A stretch of DNA of 18,848 nucleotides from DATEPR01 sp036503065. GTDB lineage: Bacteria > Actinomycetota > Actinomycetes > Mycobacteriales > Pseudonocardiaceae. The notes under the pieces were generated by a model, which was not told the DNA's origin, did not search any database, and saw nothing but the letters and a program-made list of their open reading frames with translations. The stretch is from assembly GCA_036503065.1 (NCBI GenBank), contig DASXXM010000155.1, positions 1 through 18,848 on the forward strand. The letters are read 5' to 3'. Made by a program: the position numbers and the translations under genes. Shown here in pieces: positions 13,232 through 18,848 of this stretch. How positions within the stretch are numbered: position 1 is the first letter of the stretch; each line of letters begins with the position of its first letter.

Positions 13232-14470
13232 ATGACGATGAGTGCCCAGCAGGCCACGTTGCCACGAACCCCACCGTCGGCGCCCGGTCCCGTGCTCGAC
13301 GTGGTGGTCCCGGTCCACAACGAGCAGACCGACCTGGAGCCCTGCGTGCGCAGGCTGCACCGCCACCTGACCGAGCACTTCCCGTACCCGTTCCGGATCA
13401 CCGTCGCCGACAACGCCAGCGTGGACGACACACCGTCGGTGGCCGCCCGGCTGGCCGCCGAACTGCCCGAGGTGTCGTCGGTGCGGCTGACGCAGAAGGG
13501 CCGCGGCCGGGCGCTGCGCGAGGTCTGGACGGCGTCCGACGCTGCGGTACTCGCCTACATGGACGTCGACCTGTCCACCGACCTGGCCGCGCTGCTGCCG
13601 CTGGTCGCGCCGTTGTTGTCGGGCCATTCCGACCTGGCCATCGGCAGCAGGCTGGCACGCGGCGCGCGGGTGGTGCGCGGGGCCAAGCGGGAGTTCATCT
13701 CCCGCTGCTACAACCTGATCCTGCGGTCCGCACTCGCTGCCAGGTTCAGCGACGCCCAGTGCGGTTTCAAGGCGATCCGCGCCGACGTCGCCGCACAGTT
13801 GCTGCCGCTGGTGCAGGACACCGGCTGGTTCTTCGACACCGAACTGCTCGTGCTGGCCCAGCGCGTCGGCCTGCGCATCCACGAGGTGCCGGTCGACTGG
13901 ATCGACGACCCGGACAGCAGGGTGGACGTCCTGGCCACCGCCGTCGCCGACCTGAAGGGGGTGGCCCGGCTCGGCCGCGCGCTGGTCACCGGCGAACTGC
14001 CGATCACCCGGCTGCGCAACGAGTTCGGCCGTGGCAGGCTGGTCGCCGACCCGCCCGGCGTGCCGCGCGGCCTCGCCGGCCAGGCGGTCCGGTTCGCCGC
14101 GATCGGCGTCGCCAGCACGCTGGCCTACCTGGTGCTGTTCGTGTCGCTGCGCGGCATGCTGGGTGCCCAGGGGGCCAACCTGGTCGCGTTGCTGGTCACC
14201 GCGGTCGCCAACACCGCGGTGAACCGCAGGGTCACGTTCGACGTGCGCGGCAGCCGGCACGCCGGCAAGCACCAGTTCCAGGGCCTGATCGTGTTCGGCA
14301 TCGGGCTCGCCCTGACCAGCGGCGCGCTGAGCCTGCTGAACCTGGCCGCCGGCACACCCGGCCGGCTGACCGAGCTCACCGTGCTGGTCGCCGCCAACCT
14401 GCTCGCCACCGTCGTGCGGTTCGTGTTGCTGCGCGCCTGGGTGTTCCGCGCACAGCGGCCCCGCGACTGA
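13232..14470 (+). CDS. Bifunctional GT2 polyprenyl-phosphate glycosyltransferase with GtrA-like flippase domain
   Basis: A 412-residue fusion. The N-terminal GT2 (GT-A fold) domain, about residues 20-250, makes a polyprenyl-phosphate-sugar from a nucleotide sugar on the inner face. It shows LDVVVPVHNEQ, TVADNASVDDT, the metal-binding DVD (Asp111-Asp113) in AYMDVDLSTD, and QCGFKAIR with WFFDTELL, as in dolichyl-phosphate mannose synthases. The GtrA-like domain (about 284-406) has four hydrophobic spans (from AVRFAAIGVASTLAYL to VVRFVLLRAWVF) and probably helps flip the lipid-linked sugar. I place the start at the ATG at 13232: GGTGGA lies 4 nt upstream and operator array D ends 23 bp before it. 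An ATG at 13160 overlaps the previous stop as ATGA and would add 24 low-complexity residues encoded by the array itself. It should feed donor to the GT39-like enzymes on both sides. Confidence 0.9.
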   Translation: MTMSAQQATLPRTPPSAPGPVLDVVVPVHNEQTDLEPCVRRLHRHLTEHFPYPFRITVADNASVDDTPSVAARLAAELPEVSSVRLTQKGRGRALREVWTASDAAVLAYMDVDLSTDLAALLPLVAPLLSGHSDLAIGSRLARGARVVRGAKREFISRCYNLILRSALAARFSDAQCGFKAIRADVAAQLLPLVQDTGWFFDTELLVLAQRVGLRIHEVPVDWIDDPDSRVDVLATAVADLKGVARLGRALVTGELPITRLRNEFGRGRLVADPPGVPRGLAGQAVRFAAIGVASTLAYLVLFVSLRGMLGAQGANLVALLVTAVANTAVNRRVTFDVRGSRHAGKHQFQGLIVFGIGLALTSGALSLLNLAAGTPGRLTELTVLVAANLLATVVRFVLLRAWVFRAQRPRD

Positions 14471-14512
14471 AAGACCAAACCGAGACCAGTGGCACTGAAC
14501 GAGAGGCATGTG

Positions 14513-16357
14513 ATGTCCGCGTCCACCCTGTCCCCGCCCGTCCAGCACACGGTCGGGCCACCGGTGACCACGAGCAGGCCGGCCGTGGTCCGAGGCGCGC
14601 TGGCCGTGCTGCTCGCCGGCACGGCCCTGCTGTACCTGTGGAATCTCAGCGCGTCCGGCTACGCCAACGACTTCTACGCCGCCGCGGTGCAGGCCGGCAC
14701 CCAGAGCTGGAAGGCGCTGCTGTTCGGCTCCCTGGACCCCGGCAACGTCATCACCGTGGACAAGCCGCCCGCCGCCCTGTGGATCATGGGCCTGTCCGGG
14801 CGGATCTTCGGGTTCAACTCGTGGAGCCTGCTGGCGCCGCAGGCGATCGAGGGCGTGCTGTCGGTCTGGCTGCTGTTCGCCACCGTGCGCCGCTGGTCCG
14901 GCCCGGCCGCCGGGCTGGTCGCCGGCGCCGTGCTCGCGCTGACCCCGGTGGCCGCGCTGATGTTCCGGTTCGACAACCCGGACGCCTTGCTGGTGCTGCT
15001 GCTCGTGGCGGGCGCGTACTGCGTGGTCCGGGCCACCGAGAAGGCGAGCGTCGGCTGGCTGATGCTGGCCGGCACCGCGCTCGGCTTCGGCTTTCTCACC
15101 AAGATGTTGCAGGCTTTCCTTGTCCTGCCGGCATTCGCGCTCGTCTACCTGGTCGCGGCGCACACGCCGTTGGGTCGGCGGCTGTGGCACCTGGCCGTCG
15201 CCGGGCTGGCCGTGGTCGTGTCGGCAGGCTGGTACGTGGCGCTGGTGGCGCTGTGGCCGGCCGGTGCCCGGCCCTACATCGGCGGTTCCACGAACAACAG
15301 CCTGCTGCAACTGGCGTTGGGCTACAACGGCCTCGGCCGGATCTTCGCCGGCTCCGGCGCAGGCCCGGGCGGTGGCGGCGGCGGGAGCTTCGGCGGCGCC
15401 ACCGGCATCACGCGGCTGTTCAACAGCGTCATCGGCACCGAGATCTCCTGGCTGCTGCCGGCCGCGCTGATCGGGTTGGTGGCCGGCCTGTGGTTCACCC
15501 GCCTGGCGCCACGCACCGACCGGACGCGGGCCGCGCTGATCCTGTGGGGCGGCTGGCTGCTGGTGACGGGCCTGGTGTTCAGCTACATGCAGGGCATAAT
15601 GCACCCGTACTACACGGTCGCCCTCGCGCCGGCCATCGCCGCGCTCGTCGCGATCACCGGCCGGGAACTGTGGCGCGGCCGCGGCCAGTTCGGCTGCCGG
15701 GTGGTGCTGGCGCTGATGATCGCGGTCACCGGCGTCTGGGACTACGCGTTGCTGGAACGCACGTCCGACTGGGTGCCGGTGTTGCGCGTGGTGGTGCTGC
15801 TGGTGGCCGGCGTGGCCACGTTCGCGGTGCTGTTCGGCGCCCGGTTCGGCGTCGTCGTGAGCACGGTCGCCCTGGTCGGTGGCCTGCTGGCTACATCGGC
15901 CTACGCCGTGGACACCGCGCGCACCCCGCAGACCGGCGCCACCCCCGCGTCCGGTCCGAGCGCCGGTGGTTTCGGCGGCGGCGGTCGCGGCGGCTTCGGC
16001 GGCCAGACCACGAGTTCGGCGTTGATCACCGCGCTGCGGACCAGCACGACCCGCTGGGCCGCGGCCACGATCGGCTCACAGTCGGCCGGGCCGCTCGAAC
16101 TGGCCAGCGGCGCGTCGGTGATGGCCATCGGCGGCTTCAGCGGCAGCGACCCGGCACCGACCCTGGCCCAGTTCGAGGCCGACGTGCTGGCGGGCGATGT
16201 GCACTACTTCATCGCGGGCGGCGGCCCCGGTGGCGGCGGTGGTTTCGGCGGTGGCGGCGGCACCGACTCGGCGAGCCAGATCACCGCGTGGGTCCAGAGC
16301 CACTACAGGTCGACGACGATCGGCGGCACCACGGTCTACGACCTGACCACCGGCTAG
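14513..16357 (+). CDS. GT39/ArnT-like polytopic glycosyltransferase (YkcB-like), copy 2
   Basis: A 614-residue paralogue of the enzyme at 11301 with the same plan: many membrane spans, first outer loop GYANDFYAAAVQA, ITVDKPPAALWIM, MFRFDNPDALL, HPYYTVALAPAIAAL, and the outer C-terminal domain with VMAIGGFSGSDPAPTLAQF and VHYFIAGG. It differs by Asp instead of Ser in the first loop (ANDFY versus ANSFY). It has three Gly-rich tracts (near residues 282, 485 and 569) where the first copy has one main tract. The ATG at 14513 is preceded by GAGAGG at a 6-nt gap, and a GTG at 14489 is less likely. It follows the GT2-GtrA gene by 42 bp with no repeat array of its own, so it is probably in the same transcript. 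A different acceptor or sugar position from copy 1 is an inference. Confidence 0.9.
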   Translation: MSASTLSPPVQHTVGPPVTTSRPAVVRGALAVLLAGTALLYLWNLSASGYANDFYAAAVQAGTQSWKALLFGSLDPGNVITVDKPPAALWIMGLSGRIFGFNSWSLLAPQAIEGVLSVWLLFATVRRWSGPAAGLVAGAVLALTPVAALMFRFDNPDALLVLLLVAGAYCVVRATEKASVGWLMLAGTALGFGFLTKMLQAFLVLPAFALVYLVAAHTPLGRRLWHLAVAGLAVVVSAGWYVALVALWPAGARPYIGGSTNNSLLQLALGYNGLGRIFAGSGAGPGGGGGGSFGGATGITRLFNSVIGTEISWLLPAALIGLVAGLWFTRLAPRTDRTRAALILWGGWLLVTGLVFSYMQGIMHPYYTVALAPAIAALVAITGRELWRGRGQFGCRVVLALMIAVTGVWDYALLERTSDWVPVLRVVVLLVAGVATFAVLFGARFGVVVSTVALVGGLLATSAYAVDTARTPQTGATPASGPSAGGFGGGGRGGFGGQTTSSALITALRTSTTRWAAATIGSQSAGPLELASGASVMAIGGFSGSDPAPTLAQFEADVLAGDVHYFIAGGGPGGGGGFGGGGGTDSASQITAWVQSHYRSTTIGGTTVYDLTTG

Positions 16358-16358
16358 C

Positions 16359-16376
16359 ACTCGGCCATTCGAGTTT
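16359..16376 (+). terminator. Possible weak terminator after the second GT39-like gene
   Basis: ACTCG (16359-16363) and CGAGT (16370-16374) form a short stem with a 6-nt loop, directly after the stop at 16357 and followed by TTCTCC. The stem is only 5 bp, so termination is doubtful. Confidence 0.25.
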
Positions 16377-16397
16377 CTCCCGTGGTATGCGTCGGTG

Positions 16398-16462
16398 GGT
16401 TCGCGACGTACCGATATTCTCGCAGTAACAGAGCGCGAACCGCGCATTTCGTGGCATTTCGT
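16398..16462 (+). promoter_or_regulatory. Inverted repeat and tandem 10-bp repeat in the leader of the YbjN-like gene
   Basis: GGTTCGCG (16398-16405) and CGCGAACC (16434-16441) are a perfect 8-bp inverted repeat around 28 bp. Just after it, GCATTTCGT occurs twice (16444-16452 and 16454-16462) with a 10-bp period, ending 1 nt before the GAGGAG ribosome binding site. A TATTCT (16415-16420) inside the inverted repeat could be a -10 box, without a convincing -35. The elements suggest regulated transcription or translation but match no site I know. Confidence 0.4.
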
Positions 16463-16474
16463 TGAGGAGTGACT

Positions 16475-16867
16475 GTGGCAACGTGGGGAGACCTGGTCGC
16501 CTTCATCCGGTCCGAGTTCCATGTGACGCGGGTGGAACCGGACGAAATCCGGATCCTGGTGGAGTTCGAGGACGAGCGCAAGCAGGCCGTCATCGTGTAT
16601 CGCGAGATTCTCGACAAACGCGAGGAATGGGTGCAGATCGCGTCCCCGTGCGGCAAGGCGGCCGAGGTCAACCTGCTCGGCCTGCTGACCCAACTCGGCA
16701 GCGGCGCGGTCGTCGGCGGCGCGGTGGTCATGGGGGAGTACGTGGTCATCCGCCACTCGCTGCCACTGGTGAACCTGCAGATCAACGAGTTCGTCGACCC
16801 GATGTCCCTACTGGCCGGCACCGCGGACGAACTGGAACAGATGTTCACCGGCGGCGACGGCTACTGA
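16475..16867 (+). CDS. YbjN-like small protein (type III secretion chaperone-like fold)
   Basis: A 130-residue soluble protein. The pattern of an N-terminal helix (TWGDLVAFIRSEF), beta strands (IRILVEFEDERKQAVIVYREIL and EEWVQIASPCG), a nearly neutral hydrophobic stretch (GAVVGGAVVMGEYVVIRHSLPL) and a C-terminal helix (DPMSLLAGTADELEQMF) fits YbjN domains, which share a fold with type III secretion chaperones and probably bind proteins. Their cellular role in actinobacteria is unknown. The start is the GTG at 16475, placed 5 nt after GAGGAG; the GTG at 16469 overlaps that site. It follows the GT39-like gene by 117 bp but with its own leader. The stop TGA is in the same frame as the next small gene. 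Confidence 0.7.
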   Translation: MATWGDLVAFIRSEFHVTRVEPDEIRILVEFEDERKQAVIVYREILDKREEWVQIASPCGKAAEVNLLGLLTQLGSGAVVGGAVVMGEYVVIRHSLPLVNLQINEFVDPMSLLAGTADELEQMFTGGDGY

Positions 16868-16903
16868 CCACAGTCCGCGACCACCAAGTTGGTTCTGGCA
16901 TTG

Positions 16904-17194
16904 ATGCAGCACGACGATCGAGTGCGCAGTCCGGTCACCGAGGTGATACCGACCGCGTTCCTCTGGGTTCGGTTGCTGCCCAAACAGGAAGTGCAGGCTT
17001 TCGTCGTGGAGCTGGTTGCCGCGCTGGAGGGCGCGGAGTCGCTGCAGAACCCGGCCCCGGTGGCTCAGGTCGTGACTGCCTGGCAGCACACCGCCGAGGT
17101 CTACGCCGATCCCGAGTTGCTGACGATCCTGCGACAAGACGGTGAGGACTTCGGCCCGGTGGCCATGCCGCTCCCGGCGGCGGAGGGCCGGTGA
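16904..17194 (+). CDS. Small protein of unknown function
   Basis: I do not recognise this 96-residue protein with certainty. It has a beta-like opening (VIPTAFLWVRLLPKQEVQAFVVEL), a helical middle (VAQVVTAWQHTAEVYADPELL) and a Pro-rich end. The tail of the type ADPELLTILRQDGEDFGPV recalls small antitoxin-like or hypothetical proteins of actinomycetes, but no DNA-binding motif is visible and no toxin gene adjoins it. The ATG at 16904 lacks a clear ribosome binding site; a TTG at 16889 would add 5 residues. It lies 36 bp after the YbjN-like gene in the same frame, so it may be translated by re-initiation. Its stop codon lies in the loop of a terminator-like hairpin. Confidence 0.6.
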   Translation: MQHDDRVRSPVTEVIPTAFLWVRLLPKQEVQAFVVELVAALEGAESLQNPAPVAQVVTAWQHTAEVYADPELLTILRQDGEDFGPVAMPLPAAEGR

Positions 17195-17207
17195 CATGGC
17201 CCTCCGC
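17180..17207. terminator. Hairpin between convergent genes (probable two-way terminator)
   Basis: GCGGAGGGCC (17180-17189) pairs perfectly with GGCCCTCCGC (17198-17207) around an 8-nt loop. The TGA stop of the small upstream gene (17192-17194) is inside the loop. It lies 47 bp from the stop of the convergent aldehyde dehydrogenase gene. No T-run follows, as is common for actinomycete terminators. Confidence 0.6.
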
Positions 17208-17253
17208 TCGCCGTTTCCGGTCTCGCCGGACCGAACAATGCCGACGTGGATGG

Positions 17254-18744
17254 TCAGCTCAGATCGGTGATGACGGTCTTGGTCTCCATGTAGTTCTCGA
17301 ACACGGCATGGCCCATCTCGCGGCCCCAGCCGGATTCCTTGTAGCCGCCGAAGGGCAGGGTGGCGTCGAAGACGTTCCAGGTGTTCACCCACACCGTGCC
17401 GGCCTGCAGTCGCCGTGCGGTGCGGTAGGCCTTGCCGATGTCCTTGGTGAACACGCCGGCACCGAGGCCGTAGGTGGAATTGTTGGCGGTGGGCAGAATG
17501 TCCTGCTCGGCATTGAACGGGGCCGCGGCGAGGACCGGTCCGAAGATTTCCTCCTGGACCGCCTTCATCTCCTCCCGGGTGCCGGTCAGGATCGTCGGGC
17601 CGACGAAGTAGCCCCGGCCGTCCACTCGGTCGCCGCCGATGATGCCGGCGCCTTCTTCCCGGCCGGAATTGATATAGCCGGTGACCCGGTCGAACTGCTC
17701 CTGCGACACCAACGGCCCCATACTGGTCGTCGGGTCGAGCCCGTTGCCGACCTTGATGTTGCGCGCCTGTTCCGCCACACCCTCGACGACCTGGTCGTAC
17801 ACCGACTCCTCGACATACAGCCGGGAACCGGCCACGCAACACTCGCCCTGGTTGAAGAAGATCGCACTGGCGGAACCGGCGATCGCCTTCTCGATATCGG
17901 CGTCCGCGTACACGACATTGGGCGATTTGCCGCCCAATTCCAGCGACACCTTCTTCAGGTTGCCCGCGGCCGCCTTGACGATCTCCTTGCCCACCTCGGT
18001 GGACCCGGTGAACGCGACCTTGTCCACGTCCGGGTGCGCCGCGATGGCCGCGCCCGCCGCGCCGAAACCGGTCACGATGTTCAGCACGCCCGGCGGCAGG
18101 CCGGCCCGCATCGCCAACTCGCCCAGCAGCAGCGCGGACAGCGGAGTCTGCTCGGCCGGCTTGAGGACCACCGTGCAACCGGCTGCCAGCGCGGGCGCCA
18201 CCTTCCACGCCGCCATCAGCAGCGGGAAGTTCCACGGGATGATCTGCCCGACCACGCCGACCGGTTCGCGCAGCGTGAACGCCAGGTAGGCGTTCGGGTC
18301 GGCGAGCGAGATCGGGATCGTGTTGCCCTCGATCTTGGTCGCCCAGCCCGACATGTAATGGAACACGTCCGCGGCCAGCGGTATGTCGGCGACCTTGGCC
18401 ACCGCGTACGGCTTGCCGTTGTCCAGCGACTCCAGCAGCGCGAACTCCTCCAGGTGATCGAGGATCAGGTCACCGAGCTTGTGGATGATCCGGCCGCGCT
18501 GCCCGTGCGGCATCCTGCGCCACGCCGAGTCGTCGGCGAACGCGGCCCGCGCGGCGCGGACCGCCCGGTCGACGTCCTCGGACTCGCCGTCGGCCACCGA
18601 GGCCAGCACCTGTTCGGTGGCCGGGTTGAGGCTGTCGAACGTCCTGCCCGACGCGGCGTCCACCCACTCCCCGTTGATCAGCATCTTGTGGGTCAGCGAG
18701 CCCACCACTTCCTTGATGCGGGGCTCGTCGACTGCGAGGGTCAT
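17254..18744 (-). CDS. NAD-dependent aldehyde dehydrogenase
   Basis: A 496-residue member of the ALDH superfamily that oxidises an aldehyde to its acid with NAD. Key features are in place: the N-terminal NPATEQVLASV, the conserved IIPWNFPLLMAAWK, the cofactor-binding FTGSTEVGK, the general base Glu269 in LELGGKSP, and the catalytic Cys303 (second Cys of NQGECCVAGSR). The late EIFGPVLAAAPF and the C-terminal PFGGYKESGWGREMG are also present. Length and motifs place it with the ALDH1/2-like and betaine/acetaldehyde dehydrogenase group. The true aldehyde cannot be told. Two adjacent ATGs (18747 and 18744) follow AAGGAGG. I use 18744 because its 6-nt gap to GGAGG is better than 3 nt. No other catabolic genes adjoin it. 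Confidence 0.95.
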   Translation of the reverse strand: MTLAVDEPRIKEVVGSLTHKMLINGEWVDAASGRTFDSLNPATEQVLASVADGESEDVDRAVRAARAAFADDSAWRRMPHGQRGRIIHKLGDLILDHLEEFALLESLDNGKPYAVAKVADIPLAADVFHYMSGWATKIEGNTIPISLADPNAYLAFTLREPVGVVGQIIPWNFPLLMAAWKVAPALAAGCTVVLKPAEQTPLSALLLGELAMRAGLPPGVLNIVTGFGAAGAAIAAHPDVDKVAFTGSTEVGKEIVKAAAGNLKKVSLELGGKSPNVVYADADIEKAIAGSASAIFFNQGECCVAGSRLYVEESVYDQVVEGVAEQARNIKVGNGLDPTTSMGPLVSQEQFDRVTGYINSGREEGAGIIGGDRVDGRGYFVGPTILTGTREEMKAVQEEIFGPVLAAAPFNAEQDILPTANNSTYGLGAGVFTKDIGKAYRTARRLQAGTVWVNTWNVFDATLPFGGYKESGWGREMGHAVFENYMETKTVITDLS

Positions 18745-18757
18745 CATCGACCTCCTT

Positions 18758-18785
18758 GATCCGGGCGTGCTCGATCCGGGCATGC
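18758..18785 (-). repeat. Tandem 15-bp-period repeat in the aldehyde dehydrogenase leader
   Basis: GATCCGGGCGTGC (18758-18770) and GATCCGGGCATGC (18773-18785) differ at one base and have a 15-bp period. They lie just upstream of the AAGGAGG ribosome binding site. Further upstream, CCGCA/TGCGG (18829-18840) is a small inverted repeat. Either could bind a regulator. Confidence 0.4.
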
Positions 18786-18848
18786 CCACCGCCACGGCAC
18801 CGTGCGGCAGGTCACACCCATACAAGCACCGCAGATGCGGCGCGTCCA

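Noticed and set aside
14451..14488. Another CACAG array before the second GT39-like gene
   Set aside because: A single CACAG (14451) has no partner 11 bp away. The gene has a good ribosome binding site 42 bp after the previous stop, which fits co-transcription.
13142..15604. Very long minus-strand open frame, and a plus-strand one at 13216-16428, across the GT2-GtrA and GT39 genes
   Set aside because: Both are shadows of recognised proteins in another frame, with Arg/Gly/Gln-rich composition and no domains.

Overview
The window is a very GC-rich stretch of an actinomycete chromosome. Strong GC bias at third codon positions, GTG starts, an ECF sigma factor of the SigK type with a membrane anti-sigma factor, a PknB-type kinase and YkcB-like GT39 enzymes fit a Pseudonocardiaceae-like genome, but the genus cannot be fixed from the sequence. 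I see no rRNA, tRNA, transposase, integrase or CRISPR array. It reads as stable chromosome, not a mobile island.

Layout. (1) 1-2172, minus strand: the N-terminal half of a GH3 beta-glucosidase (cut by the window edge) behind a stand-alone OAT2-like ornithine acetyltransferase with an apparently leaderless promoter. (2) 2218-3569, minus strand: sigK-like sigma factor and rskA-like anti-sigma factor, overlapping by ATGA. (3) 3755-5404, plus strand: an intracellular trypsin-like protease fused to an NTPase-like region whose Walker A lysine is lost. It converges on an unrecognised, extremely acidic protein (5415-6518, minus). (4) 6698-8173: a transmembrane Ser/Thr kinase with an NTF2-like outer domain. 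A repeat-rich hairpin block (8174-8324) follows. (5) 8336-16357: a DUF5666-like exported Gly-rich protein (minus), diverging from an OmpR-type response regulator and histidine kinase, then a GT39-like membrane glycosyltransferase, a GT2-GtrA fusion and a second GT39-like enzyme. (6) 16475-17194: a YbjN-like protein and a small unknown protein. They converge on (7) an NAD-dependent aldehyde dehydrogenase (17254-18744, minus).

The most notable observation is in region 5. Four promoter regions each carry hexamers of the form NCACAR (CACAG, CACAA or CACAC core) repeated at exactly 11-bp intervals on the coding strand. The slots lie about 61, 50, 39 and 28 bp (within 1 bp) before the start codon. 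They precede the response regulator gene, the divergent exported-protein gene, the first GT39 gene (inside the end of the histidine kinase gene) and the GT2-GtrA gene (inside what would otherwise be called its N-terminus). Direct repeats with an 11-bp period are typical targets of OmpR-family regulators. This predicts an autoregulated two-component system that controls a surface glycosylation module (polyprenyl-phosphate sugar synthase/flippase, two GT-C transferases and an exported Gly-rich protein). The binding and the sugar chemistry are inference; the repeats and their register are visible in the sequence.
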